Below, piece after piece: positions 1 through 8,828 of a DNA stretch of 34,594 nt. This DNA comes from M55B112 sp040880545. Lineage in GTDB: Bacteria > Bacteroidota > Bacteroidia > Bacteroidales > GCA-2748055. The position numbers and the translations under genes were made by a program. The DNA is taken from the NCBI GenBank assembly GCA_040880545.1, contig JBBDIE010000063.1:1-34594 (forward strand), read 5' to 3'. The notes beneath the pieces are model-generated. The model saw nothing but the letters and a program-made list of their open reading frames with translations. It was not told the DNA's origin and did no database searches. Numbering within the stretch: the stretch's first letter is position 1; the number at the start of each line of letters is the position of its first letter.

Positions 1-130
1 AACTCTGTGCAAGCTTGCTCTCTGTGTCCTCTGTGGTTAAAATAAGTCTTATACAATGAATACCGGCCCCATCTGACGCATCCCGGTTCAGACTTCCTCT
101 GTGGTTAAAAAAAAAGGGCTCTTACGATGA
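1..130 (+). repeat. Dispersed CTCTGTG repeat, copy 1 (cut by window edge)
   Basis: This non-coding stretch aligns almost base for base with 10346-10472 and, over its first part, with 9974-10037. Shared blocks are GCTTGCTCTCTGTGTCC, then CTCTGTGGT plus an A-rich run, CAATGAA, then CCATCTGACGCATCCCGGTTC and a second CTCTGTGG followed by A residues. Because the alignment starts at the first base of the window, the repeat may extend further left. I see no open reading frame, so it is best treated as an intergenic repeat family. Its origin and function are unknown. Confidence 0.85.
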
Positions 131-428
131 TCTCGAACATGATGATCCAGCCCTCCACATTATTGACAGACTAAATAATAGTTTTAAAATTATTTCCTGT
201 TTATAATCGATCAGAATTTTGGTTGATTATGCATGATTTTTTTCGCGTTATCCAGAAATATGAAGCAGATTACAGATCAAATTCCCCTCCTCCGTGAAAA
301 AATAATTGTAATTTATGCAACCTGCTATTCTTTACCCTGTCCTTTATAGAAAAGTGGCACAAAATTTGGTGAAATAAAATTGCAGACAATATGCCACACC
401 GTAATTACTTATTATAATTTTTGAATTT
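131..428. other. AT-rich intergenic region before the first lipoprotein gene
   Basis: About 300 bases without a convincing gene. At 160-172 lies TTATTGACAGACT, which recurs in the same orientation at 31038-31050 as the right arm of another repeat. The last 60 bases are very AT-rich and should hold the promoter and leader of the lipoprotein gene at 429. The near-match TAATTTTTG lies too close to the ATG to be called a promoter. Confidence 0.5.
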
Positions 429-977
429 ATGAAATACTGTACACTCTTAACAATTCTGGTGGTTGCGTTTTTCTTCAGCAGCTGCGCCACCATTTTAACA
501 GGCACCACACAACGTGTTACCATTGATTCCACTCCCCGGGGTGCAGATATCATTGTGGATGGACGGATGATGGGCACCACGCCCGCAAGAGTCAGACTCA
601 ATCGTGATATAAATGCTTTCATGGATGACGGAAAGGAAATCGAGTTGCTATTGCAAGGATATTACCCGGAAGGATATTTCCTGGGTACAGACATAGAACC
701 TTCCGTTATTTTAAATATGATTTGCCCGTTTGGTTTTGCCCTGGATGCCGTTACCGGTGCAATCATGAAGTATGACAGTGATTACTATAACTTCAGGATG
801 GTACCGCTGGATCAGGCTCCGGTGTCCAGTACTGTACCTCCTCCGATCAACCAGGTTTCCGAGGAAGATGACTATGAAAGATTGATGAAACTGGTGGACC
901 TTTATGAAGAAGGGTTGATCACAGAAGAAGAATTTGAAGCAGAAAAAGCGAAGATATTTGAAAATAAAAGACAATGA
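429..977 (+). CDS. PEGA- and SHOCT-domain lipoprotein
   Basis: Small secreted lipoprotein of 182 residues, probably anchored in the cell envelope. A hydrophobic signal (residues 4-18) ends in the lipobox-like FSSC, with C19 as the likely lipidated cysteine. Residues about 27-60 read TQRVTIDSTPRGADIIVDG and MGTTP, a typical PEGA repeat, a beta-rich surface-protein domain. Residues about 147-180 (YERLMKLVDLYEEGLITEEE, then EFEAEKAKI) match the SHOCT motif, a short C-terminal helical module. No catalytic residues are visible, and the family has no single known role. It stands alone, followed by a strong terminator hairpin at 1031. Domain recognition is firm; the biological function is unknown. 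Confidence 0.8.
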   Translation: MKYCTLLTILVVAFFFSSCATILTGTTQRVTIDSTPRGADIIVDGRMMGTTPARVRLNRDINAFMDDGKEIELLLQGYYPEGYFLGTDIEPSVILNMICPFGFALDAVTGAIMKYDSDYYNFRMVPLDQAPVSSTVPPPINQVSEEDDYERLMKLVDLYEEGLITEEEFEAEKAKIFENKRQ

Positions 978-1030
978 TGGTATCTTAATTATCTTCCGCC
1001 TGATCCTTTGAATGATCAGTGTATTCAAAC

Positions 1031-1071
1031 AAACAAACGGCCCCGGGTTATTGATCCGGGGCCGTTTGTTT
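1031..1071 (+). terminator. Strong hairpin terminator after the PEGA lipoprotein
   Basis: AAACAAACGGCCCCGG (1031-1046) and CCGGGGCCGTTTGTTT (1056-1071) form a perfect 16-bp stem with a 9-base loop. The 3' arm ends in a T-rich run and the 5' arm begins A-rich, so the hairpin could stop transcription in either direction. It lies 54 bases after the stop codon of the preceding gene. Confidence 0.85.
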
Positions 1072-1244
1072 CAGCAAGTTGTAATCACCTTCCACAGGCC
1101 CAAGACAACGATCTTTGGAAATCAATAAAATGCTGCTCTATTATTCAGCAATTAAACGCTTTCCAGCCACTACACATTTTACAGAAATTCACATTACTTT
1201 TGCTCCATGATTGAAGTACTGCATCCGTTACCACAATAGTAGGA

Positions 1245-2000
1245 ATGAAAAAAATATTTTTACCAATCCTGATCAAGGCAGGGAAAAGGATCGAAAAACG
1301 AAAATTCAACGAGCCCCCTATTTATATAGGTGGCTGTGGACGGTCAGGTACAACCCTGCTACTATCAATCCTATCCGCCCACAACGACATCTTCGCATGT
1401 CCCCGGGAGCTGAATTTATTTGACCGGGCAGAAATTACCGGATCTGGTGTAACTACCCCCAAATTTTACAGACTATACAGAACCTTCATAACCAGCAGGA
1501 TCAAATCAACTGCGAAACGATATTGTGAAAAATCTCCTTCAAATATCTGTAAAATTCCGCTGATCGAAAAGTTACACCATAAAAATTTCAAGCTGATTCA
1601 CATCATCCGTGACGGTCGTGATGTAATACTCTCCAAACACCCGCGTGGTAAGGATAAATACTGGGTTGAGCCGGAAAGATGGGTTGACGATGTATCAGAA
1701 GGGTTGAAGTTCCAGGATCATCCCAGTGTTCACACAATACGATATGAAGACCTGGTAAAGGACTACCCGAATACCATCGGGGAAATTTGCAGTTTCCTTG
1801 AAATGCCCCTGTCGGACGAAATTATTAACTGGCATAAAAATGCTACTGTACGACAGAATAACGCCTTGTACCAAAAGATCGATGAGATCAGTACCACTTC
1901 CGTAGAAAAATGGAAAAAGCCGGAAAACAGTGAACGTGTACAGCAATTAACAGGAAATACAGAGGGAATGAAACTACTGGAAAAGTTGGGTTATATATAA
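1245..2000 (+). CDS. Sulfotransferase-family protein (first of a tandem pair)
   Basis: Likely PAPS-dependent sulfotransferase of 251 residues that moves a sulfuryl group from PAPS to an unidentified hydroxyl or amine acceptor. The 5'-phosphosulfate loop is GGCGRSGTTLLLSIL (residues 29-43). The 3'-phosphate-binding segment is IHIIRDGRDVILS (118-130), with the Arg and Ser roles expected in this superfamily. There is no clear signal peptide, so it is probably cytoplasmic or membrane-associated. The start at 1245 gives about 25 residues before the P-loop strand, normal for the family. A second sulfotransferase of a different subgroup follows 84 bases downstream. The acceptor cannot be read from the sequence; surface polysaccharide or lipid is a guess. 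Confidence 0.82.
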   Translation: MKKIFLPILIKAGKRIEKRKFNEPPIYIGGCGRSGTTLLLSILSAHNDIFACPRELNLFDRAEITGSGVTTPKFYRLYRTFITSRIKSTAKRYCEKSPSNICKIPLIEKLHHKNFKLIHIIRDGRDVILSKHPRGKDKYWVEPERWVDDVSEGLKFQDHPSVHTIRYEDLVKDYPNTIGEICSFLEMPLSDEIINWHKNATVRQNNALYQKIDEISTTSVEKWKKPENSERVQQLTGNTEGMKLLEKLGYI

Positions 2001-2084
2001 GGAACAGATGATTTTGAAGATATTATTATAACCGGTGTTCCATATACTTTCTGTATTTTTATAACGCTTACACCAGAAAATCAA

Positions 2085-2930
2085 ATGTCGAAAATTATAT
2101 ATATAGCCGGCCTGGGACATTCAGGAAGTACCATCCTGGACATGTCGCTCGGTACCATCCCGGGGGTGGTGGGAGTGGGAGAATTGAAAACCCTCATGGA
2201 TGATCACAGCCGGAACAAACATTATACATCGGTATGCTCTTGCGGTAAGCCGGCAACTGAATGTGTGGTTTGGGAAAAAGTTCCGGAAATCATGCAGGGT
2301 AAAGAAAATGATCCTGAAAAAATAGAAGCTTTCCTGGCCCATCTTAAATATATTTCCGGTGAATCGGTGACAATGGTCGATTCTTCAAAGAACAGTTACC
2401 AATACCTCCGGTACCTACATGAAAATCATGATCTGAAAATGATTTTTCTGACAAGGGATGTCCGAAGCTGGAGTTACTCCAGGTACCTTTCCACTGGAAA
2501 GCCCATTTTATACTTCCTAGTTAGATGGTACCTTGAAAACCTGAAACTTAAGGTCCGGATCAGAAAGATGGGGATTCCATTCCTGAAAGTCGGATACGAA
2601 GAATTATCGCTGTACCCGGAACATCTGATGAAAAAAATAACCCGGTATGCAGCCATTCCATACGACCCTTCGGTGCTGACCCCGGGTAATACCGGAAGTC
2701 ACATTATCAGTGGAAATGTGGCACGTACGGACCAGCAGAAAAGGGCTGCATGGTTATACGATTCCCGCTGGATGCTGTCGTGGCGAATGATGCTTCTCTC
2801 CCCTATTGTCACCTTTCTTCATGGTAAAAACAAAAAATATGTCTATTCCAATATCATGACCGGTTCCATGAAGGATTTCCACCTCTATGGCACACGGCGG
2901 AAGGAGGCCCTGAGCAAAACACATAATTGA
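2085..2930 (+). CDS. Sulfotransferase-family protein (second of the pair)
   Basis: A 281-residue sulfotransferase of the P-loop superfamily. The PAPS 5'-loop is AGLGHSGSTILDMSLG (residues 8-23). A conserved GELK element follows at about 32-35, then the cysteine-rich CSCGKPATECVVW (51-63). The 3'-phosphate segment is IFLTRDVRSWSYSR (120-133). The CxC...C block is typical of one branch of bacterial sulfotransferases and is absent from the upstream neighbour, so the two are diverged relatives rather than a recent duplication. A basic C-terminal part with hydrophobic stretches (around 230-250) could sit at the membrane. The likely role is sulfation of a glycan or lipid, but the acceptor is unknown. 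Confidence 0.8.
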   Translation: MSKIIYIAGLGHSGSTILDMSLGTIPGVVGVGELKTLMDDHSRNKHYTSVCSCGKPATECVVWEKVPEIMQGKENDPEKIEAFLAHLKYISGESVTMVDSSKNSYQYLRYLHENHDLKMIFLTRDVRSWSYSRYLSTGKPILYFLVRWYLENLKLKVRIRKMGIPFLKVGYEELSLYPEHLMKKITRYAAIPYDPSVLTPGNTGSHIISGNVARTDQQKRAAWLYDSRWMLSWRMMLLSPIVTFLHGKNKKYVYSNIMTGSMKDFHLYGTRRKEALSKTHN

Positions 2931-3017
2931 ATTTATATTGGAACCAACCATTGAATACCAATTATCTGTACCTTTATTGAAAATAACCTGTCTGGTTTAT
3001 CATAGAAATATTTTATC

Positions 3018-3563
3018 ATGAAACATCTCTTTATCAACATCTTCATTTGCATTGGATTAACCGCCTGTGCACAAACAGATTCCCACATGAAAAATACAGA
3101 CACCACCCCCGTAACAGGATTTGAACTGGAAAGATACCTGGGTACCTGGTACGAAATTGCACGTTACCCGCACAGCTTTGAAAAGGGCCTCACGGGTGTG
3201 ACAGCAACCTATTCCATGAAAGAAAACGGAAAGGTAGAAGTACTGAATGCAGGATTTAAGGACTCCCTGGACGGAACATATAAAACAGCCAGGGGCAAGG
3301 CCAAATTTGCCGGTGATCCGTCGACAGGACATCTGAAGGTCTCATTCTTTCTCTTTTTCTATGCAGACTATTTCATCATGGATCTGGATATGGAAAATTA
3401 CAACTGGGCACTAATTGGAAGCTCTTCACCGAAATACCTGTGGATTCTCTGCAGGGACAGCCATATGGATGAGGAGTTATACCAGCAGCTGTGCCACAAA
3501 GCTGTTGAAAAAGGGTACGACCTGGCGCCGCTAAATAAAGTACCACAGCCAACCGACCTGTAA
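3018..3563 (+). CDS. blc: Outer-membrane lipocalin, Blc type
   Basis: Lipoprotein lipocalin of 181 residues. The signal ends in LTAC with lipidated C17. The lipocalin signature YLGTWYEIARYPHSFEKGL spans residues 40-58, with the G-x-W motif. Later strands include VTATYSM and LKVSFFLFFYADYFI, and the typical WALIGSSSPKYLWILCR lies near 130-146. Length and order match E. coli Blc, which binds lysophospholipids and fatty acids at the outer membrane and is linked to membrane repair under stress. The gene has its own 87-base upstream gap and no obvious partner, so it is probably transcribed alone. Family assignment is firm; the ligand in this organism is inferred. Confidence 0.9.
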   Translation: MKHLFINIFICIGLTACAQTDSHMKNTDTTPVTGFELERYLGTWYEIARYPHSFEKGLTGVTATYSMKENGKVEVLNAGFKDSLDGTYKTARGKAKFAGDPSTGHLKVSFFLFFYADYFIMDLDMENYNWALIGSSSPKYLWILCRDSHMDEELYQQLCHKAVEKGYDLAPLNKVPQPTDL

Positions 3564-3652
3564 AATCGAAGCTGACAAGAAGCAATTCCATCCTTTTAAT
3601 CTCAGTAAATTATTGGTATTAGATCGATACTTTAACCAAAAAATTCATGTAA

Positions 3653-5335
3653 ATGAAGTATTATATTCTTTTTTTGTCTACAATTTTACTGGCCGTTTCC
3701 ATGGCAGGCTGTAACGTTGAACGTCCGCACACAATAGCAGATAACCCGAAAGATATACCACATACCTGGGATGGAGCCAACCTCTATTTTCTCCTTACCG
3801 ACCGGTTCTATAATGCCGATCCCGGGAACGATATCAATTTTGGGAGAACCGGTGAGAGTGCCGTAAACCGGGGGTTCATGGGAGGCGACCTGGCAGGGGT
3901 CACGCAAAAGATCCAGGAAGGGTATTTTGATGAACTGGGGATCACCGCCATCTGGATGACCCCTTTTCATGAGCAGATCCACGGAATGGTTGATGAAGGA
4001 ACCGGTAACACTTATGGATACCATGGTTACTGGATTAAAGACTGGACCAGCCTGGATCCAAATTTTGGAAACCTGGAAGATCTTGACAAACTTGTAAAGA
4101 CGGCCCATTCCCATGGGATCAGGATCGTCATGGATGTGATCATCAACCATACCGGTCCGGTGACGACCTCGGATCCGGTATGGGGTGATGCGTGGGTACG
4201 TACATCACCACAATGCACCTACCAGGGATACGAGAGTACCATCTCTTGTACCCTTGTTGAGAACCTGCCTGATATCAGAACCGAAAGTGAGGAAGACGTG
4301 GCTCTTCCGCCTGCACTTCTGGAGAAATGGGAAAAAGAAGGGAGACTGGAACGGGAACTCAATGAACTGGATGCTTTTTTTGCTGAAACCGGTTATCCCC
4401 GGGCACCCAAATATTATATCATCAAGTGGCTCACCGATTATGTGCGGAAATTTGGCATTAACGGTTACAGACTCGACACAGCCAAACATATTGAAGAGGA
4501 GGTTTGGGCCATTCTCAGAAAAGAGGCCGACAAAGCCTATGCGCAGTGGAAGTCGGAAAACCCGGATATTCTCCAAGGAAACGACCGGTTTTATATGGTT
4601 GGTGAAGTATACGGATATGGAATTTCAGGCGGCAGGGGTTACAATTTCGGGGATACGGTGGTGGATTTCTATGCTGAAGGCTTGGATCACCTGATCAACT
4701 TCGAATTTAAATATGATGCCCAAAACAGTTATGAGGAAATATTTTCAAAATATTCCGGACTGTTGCAAAATGAGCTGCAAGGCAAAGGTGTTCTGAATTA
4801 TATCAGTTCTCATGATGATGGCGACCCCCTTGACAAAATGCGGGAGAATCCGTTTGACGCGGCCACAAAATTATTATTAACGCCCGGAGCGAGCCAGGTA
4901 TATTATGGCGATGAAAGTTCACGCGTGTTACATACGGATGGGGCCAACGGAGATGCACATCTGAGGTCATTCATGAACTGGGATGATATTGTGAACAACC
5001 ATATGATGCATGGATATCAAACCATGGATATCCTTGAGCACTACAGGAAACTTGGACAATTCAGAAAAAATCATCCGGCTGTGGGAGCAGGAGCACATAC
5101 AATGATCATGGAAGAGCCCTATTATTTTAAGCGCACCTATGAAACGGTTGGTGTCAGTGATATCGTGGTTGTTGGCCTTGGACTGATGGATGGTGTGAAG
5201 TCGGTACCGGTACAAGGTATCTTTAATAACGGTACAAAACTGACAGACACCTATTCAGGTAAAACTGCCACCGTAAAGAATGGTGTCGCTGAAATAGATT
5301 CAGAAGAAGAAATAGTTTTGTTGGGAAAATTTTAA
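3653..5335 (+). CDS. GH13 alpha-amylase-family lipoprotein
   Basis: Surface or periplasmic glycoside hydrolase family 13 enzyme of 560 residues acting on alpha-glucans or maltodextrins. The signal ends in SMAGC (C20), so it is a lipoprotein. GH13 regions are in order: DVIINHTG (161-168), GYRLDTAKHIE with nucleophile D275, FYMVGEVYG with acid/base E318, and YISSHDDGD with the transition-state stabiliser around D388/D389. The barrel starts at about residue 43 (LYFLLTDRFYN). The C-terminal beta domain (about 475-560) is short. No carbohydrate-binding module or SusC/SusD pair is visible nearby, which is unusual for a Bacteroidota amylase locus. The creatininase gene begins 17 bases after the stop and may be cotranscribed. 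Exact specificity cannot be told. Confidence 0.9.
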   Translation: MKYYILFLSTILLAVSMAGCNVERPHTIADNPKDIPHTWDGANLYFLLTDRFYNADPGNDINFGRTGESAVNRGFMGGDLAGVTQKIQEGYFDELGITAIWMTPFHEQIHGMVDEGTGNTYGYHGYWIKDWTSLDPNFGNLEDLDKLVKTAHSHGIRIVMDVIINHTGPVTTSDPVWGDAWVRTSPQCTYQGYESTISCTLVENLPDIRTESEEDVALPPALLEKWEKEGRLERELNELDAFFAETGYPRAPKYYIIKWLTDYVRKFGINGYRLDTAKHIEEEVWAILRKEADKAYAQWKSENPDILQGNDRFYMVGEVYGYGISGGRGYNFGDTVVDFYAEGLDHLINFEFKYDAQNSYEEIFSKYSGLLQNELQGKGVLNYISSHDDGDPLDKMRENPFDAATKLLLTPGASQVYYGDESSRVLHTDGANGDAHLRSFMNWDDIVNNHMMHGYQTMDILEHYRKLGQFRKNHPAVGAGAHTMIMEEPYYFKRTYETVGVSDIVVVGLGLMDGVKSVPVQGIFNNGTKLTDTYSGKTATVKNGVAEIDSEEEIVLLGKF

Positions 5336-5352
5336 TTAAATAATCTGCAATT

Positions 5353-6117
5353 ATGAAACCTTATATCCTCTCACACACAAATTATAAGGCGCTCAGGAAA
5401 GAGAAATTTCAGGTGGCCCTGCTGCCGTGGGGTGCCACTGAAGCACATAATTTCCACCTTCCTTATGGTACAGACAATTTTGAAACTGCAGCAATTGCAG
5501 CCAAATCGGCCGGTTTGGCCTGGGAAAACGGAACCAGGTGCCTGGTACTCCCCCATATTCCCTTTGGGGTGAATACCGGACAACATGACATTCCCGGGAC
5601 AATCAACCTATATCCATCCACACAATCCATTATCCTTCACGATGTATTGGAATCTGTTTTAAATTCGGGAATTCATAAAATACTGATCCTGAACGGACAT
5701 GGGGGAAACGATTTTAAGCAGATGTTGCGTGAAGCAGGACGGGGCTTTCCTGAAATGTTCCTGGCAACAGCCAACTGGTTTCAATCGGTTGATAAAACTA
5801 TTTTGTTCAAAAACCAGGGTGACCATGCCGATGAGATGGAGACCAGCCTGATGCTTCACCTGGAGCCTTCCCTGGTACTCCCGCTGGACCAGGCAGGTCC
5901 CGGCAATAGCAGGACCTTTGATTCACAGGCACTTAATGAGAGTTGGGCCTGGAGCGAACGACAATGGTCGAAAGTTACCGACGACACCGGAATCGGCAAC
6001 CCAAAGGAGGCCACGGCGGAAAAGGGGGAAGCATATTTCAAGGCGGTCTGCAGCAAAGTTGCCCAACTGATCATTGAAATTGGAAAACTGGAAAACGATA
6101 ATCCTTACGGGAAATAA
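5353..6117 (+). CDS. Creatininase-family amidohydrolase
   Basis: Metal-dependent hydrolase of 254 residues in the creatininase family, which includes creatinine amidohydrolase, MftE-like peptidases and FAPy deformylases. Probable metal ligands appear in the usual order: GATEAHNFHLPYGTDNF (residues 27-43, with E30, H32 and D41), ILNGHGGND (112-120, H116) and GDHADEMETSLML (157-169, E161). There is no signal peptide, so it is cytoplasmic. The family mostly hydrolyses cyclic or linear amide bonds, but creatine metabolism is not suggested by anything nearby. It follows the GH13 gene by 17 bases, so cotranscription is likely although no functional link is obvious. Substrate unknown. Confidence 0.85.
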   Translation: MKPYILSHTNYKALRKEKFQVALLPWGATEAHNFHLPYGTDNFETAAIAAKSAGLAWENGTRCLVLPHIPFGVNTGQHDIPGTINLYPSTQSIILHDVLESVLNSGIHKILILNGHGGNDFKQMLREAGRGFPEMFLATANWFQSVDKTILFKNQGDHADEMETSLMLHLEPSLVLPLDQAGPGNSRTFDSQALNESWAWSERQWSKVTDDTGIGNPKEATAEKGEAYFKAVCSKVAQLIIEIGKLENDNPYGK

Positions 6118-6575
6118 CTTGTACTCGATTCCATGCTTTCTTTCTGGCCCGAAGAAGGTAAAAAAAGTCCGGCAGTGCAAGGCAGAATGTTTCCCAGAAC
6201 TATTCTGCCTACCAAACAACCAAACCCAACTTGCACAATATGCACCACCGGACCATTAATGTTGTGTATAGGTTAGACGGATTGAGGCGGGAAACCTTAC
6301 AATATGGGAGGAGAGAAGAAATTTAAAAAAAGCGATTTTTTGAGGTTCTGTTCCATTAACTGTAAAAAAGGGCCACTAAAATGAAAACATTCGAATTACC
6401 CTCACGTAATACTATTTAAAAACTTCCGCAACTCTGTGGTTTGTAAAAATGCTAATACGGTGCATAGGTCCATTAAAACTTCACTTAAACCCTGTTCAAA
6501 TTAACGCCAAATACTCCCATACCTTCATATTTCCTTTCTTTTCATTAAATTTAGCATTCAAAAAATTAATATTCA
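6118..6575. other. Intergenic region with nested inverted repeats and an AT-rich leader
   Basis: This 458-base gap holds no convincing gene. Its left part contains the nested inverted-repeat structure listed at 6167-6253, which may also end transcription of the creatininase gene. At about 6432-6448 CTCTGTGGTTTGTAAAAA resembles the tail of the dispersed CTCTGTG repeat and may be a worn remnant. The right end is AT-rich and should carry the promoter of the peptidase gene; TAAATTTA (6546-6553) is a near-match to TAnnTTTG with no clear partner upstream. Confidence 0.5.
6167..6253. repeat. Three nested inverted repeats, possible folded RNA
   Basis: Three perfect pairs are nested: GTCCGG (6167-6172) with CCGGAC (6248-6253), GTGCAAG (6175-6181) with CTTGCAC (6230-6236), and GGCAGAAT (6181-6188) with ATTCTGCC (6202-6209). 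Base 6181 is shared by the middle and inner pairs. The inner loop is 13 bases. There is no T-run after the structure, so it is not a textbook terminator. It may be a structured 3' end, a small RNA or a remnant of a mobile repeat. Confidence 0.55.
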
Positions 6576-8789
6576 ATGAGAAAATTAGTAAGAATATCAT
6601 TGTTGTTGGTGTGCATAATAACAATTACAGCTCCGGTTCATGCACAAAAGAAAACCTATGAAAGTCTGAGCGAAGCGCTCTTTTCGGCAGGCAACCTGAA
6701 TGGTGACAGCGGACCATCGAATGTGGTCTGGACAGATGGAGGGAGCCGCTATTCATTTACGAAAATCAATGAAGGGGCACAGGAAATATGGATCCACGAT
6801 ATAGCATCCGGTGAAGAGACTCTTGTATTCTCGGCAGCTGGTAAACACATGGAAAACGGGGATGATTTCAGGTATAAATCGTTCCAGTGGGCCGGAGATT
6901 ACAAATATATCCTGTTCCAGACCAACTTCAACCCTGTCTGGCGCTACTCCGGAAATTCAGATTATTATTACTACTCCCTGGAAGAGAACAAGCTTGAACT
7001 GGTGGTTGAACAGGCATTTACAGCAGAGGTATCGCCGGATGGCAGTAAACTCGGCTTTGGCAAAGAGGGCGATCTCTATATGTACCTGTTTGATTCGGGT
7101 AACATCGTGCGGTTTACCGATGACGCGGAAAACCATTTTTATAATGGCCGTTGGGGATGGGCCTATGAAGAGGAGTTTGGGCTGGTGCAGGCATGGAAAT
7201 GGTCACACGACTCGAAATATATCGCTTTCTGGCAATCGGACGAGCGTCATGTTCCAATCTATATTTTAACCGATTTTTCCGGCATACATCCGGAATATAT
7301 GGAGGTACCCTACCCTAAAGTGGGTGACCCGGCTCCAACCGTGAAAATTGGTGTTATTGATACTGAATCGGGGGAAAAAGGTTGGGTGGATTTCGACCTG
7401 GAAGGTGGCTATATTCCTCGTATATACTGGACATCTGAGGATAATAAACTGGCCATCGTATACATGAACAGACCGCAGGACCTGGTGGAGGTGTATATGA
7501 CAGATATGGTTAATCAGCAACCGGAACTGGTTTACAGGGAGCAGTCGAAAACATGGATCGATATTTTTGACTTCTTCGCCAATGAACTGGACCATTTTTA
7601 CTTTCCCGAAGGAATGGATGATTTCTTCTTTGTTTCAGAGAAGGATGGTTGGGCACATATTTACATGATCGCATACGACGGCAGTTCGGTGAGCCAGGTA
7701 ACTGAGGGAGCATTTGAAGTGATCGGGATCAAGGCCATCGATCCTTCCAAAAAGACCCTTTACTATGTTTCAACCGAAACCTCACCCCTTGAATTAACCC
7801 TTTACTCGATAAAATTTAACGGCAGGGGCAAAAAAAAGCTGACCACTGCCAAAGGAAATCATAGGGTGGATGTATCGCCCGACGGAAAGTACTATTTCGA
7901 CCGGTATTCGAGTGTTGACTCACCCGCACGGGTAGTGTTCAGCAGTACCAATGGTAAAATAAACAAGGACATCACCAACAACAGCCGGGTTGAACAATTC
8001 CTGGAGGAATATGCGTATGCACCCAAAGAGCTGTTTTCCTTTACAACCAGTGATGGTATCACATTGGATGGGTTTTTGGTGAAGCCACCCGACTTCGATC
8101 CGGAAAAGCGTTATCCCCTGCTGCTTGATATTTATGGGGGGCCCGGATCACAGGGTGTACGAAATACATTTGGAACCAGCGGCTGGCACCAGTGGCTCGC
8201 ACAACAGGGGTATGTCATTGCCAACGTAAATAACAGGGGAAACGGGGGTTATGGTAGCGACTTTGAAAAGGTGGTACATAAACAACTCGGGAAGATGGAA
8301 GCAGCAGATTTTGTTGAAACAGTTCAATTTCTTGCGAAAAACCCGTGGATAGACGGTGACAGGATGGCCATCCGCGGGCACAGTTACGGTGGATTCATGT
8401 CGGGCTATACTATGGTAAACCATCCGGACGTATTCAAGGCATCCATCGTGGCCGCACCCAATTCCGACCACAGGCTCTACGACTGTATACTCACGGAGCG
8501 GTTAATGGGATTGCTTGAAGAGAACGAGGAGGGATATATCAACAGCGCCATTGCAACCAATGCCCATAAACTGGAAGGGAAGATGTTGCTGGTTCACTCC
8601 CTGATGGATGAAAATGTACATCCGCAACATACCTTTCAACTGGTGGATGCTTTTATCCGTGCCGGTAAGGATGTGGATCTGAAAATCTATCCTCCAGGAG
8701 ATCATAGTGTAGCTTTTGATATGGGCAGTTACATTCTGTTAATGAACCAGTATACCAATTTCCTGGAGGAACATCTGAAAGGAAAGTAA
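6576..8789 (+). CDS. S9 family peptidase, dipeptidyl peptidase IV type
   Basis: Secreted serine peptidase of 737 residues, expected to release X-Pro or X-Ala dipeptides from the N-terminus of peptides. A signal peptide covers residues 1-23, ending APVHAQ. The N-terminal beta-propeller carries the DPP-IV glutamate motif YEEEFG, which in this family anchors the substrate amino group. The C-terminal alpha/beta-hydrolase domain has the nucleophile in GHSYGGF (S603), the aspartate in DENVH (D678) and the histidine in GDHS (H710). The D-to-H spacing of 32 equals that of human DPP-IV. The residue before the nucleophile is His instead of the Trp of classical GWSYGG. It is probably periplasmic and stands alone after a long intergenic region. 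Confidence 0.93.
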   Translation: MRKLVRISLLLVCIITITAPVHAQKKTYESLSEALFSAGNLNGDSGPSNVVWTDGGSRYSFTKINEGAQEIWIHDIASGEETLVFSAAGKHMENGDDFRYKSFQWAGDYKYILFQTNFNPVWRYSGNSDYYYYSLEENKLELVVEQAFTAEVSPDGSKLGFGKEGDLYMYLFDSGNIVRFTDDAENHFYNGRWGWAYEEEFGLVQAWKWSHDSKYIAFWQSDERHVPIYILTDFSGIHPEYMEVPYPKVGDPAPTVKIGVIDTESGEKGWVDFDLEGGYIPRIYWTSEDNKLAIVYMNRPQDLVEVYMTDMVNQQPELVYREQSKTWIDIFDFFANELDHFYFPEGMDDFFFVSEKDGWAHIYMIAYDGSSVSQVTEGAFEVIGIKAIDPSKKTLYYVSTETSPLELTLYSIKFNGRGKKKLTTAKGNHRVDVSPDGKYYFDRYSSVDSPARVVFSSTNGKINKDITNNSRVEQFLEEYAYAPKELFSFTTSDGITLDGFLVKPPDFDPEKRYPLLLDIYGGPGSQGVRNTFGTSGWHQWLAQQGYVIANVNNRGNGGYGSDFEKVVHKQLGKMEAADFVETVQFLAKNPWIDGDRMAIRGHSYGGFMSGYTMVNHPDVFKASIVAAPNSDHRLYDCILTERLMGLLEENEEGYINSAIATNAHKLEGKMLLVHSLMDENVHPQHTFQLVDAFIRAGKDVDLKIYPPGDHSVAFDMGSYILLMNQYTNFLEEHLKGK

Positions 8790-8828
8790 CCGGGAGCCGG
8801 ATCAGGATTATTTTAATGGGCAAAAGTG

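Noticed and set aside
1008..1214. Short open frame of 68 codons after the PEGA lipoprotein
   Set aside because: It reads straight through the terminator hairpin at 1031-1071, and its product has no recognisable features.
3686..4694. Open frames overlapping the GH13 gene in other frames, on both strands
   Set aside because: GH13 regions run uninterrupted through this interval in the main frame, and the alternative products show no domain or signal.
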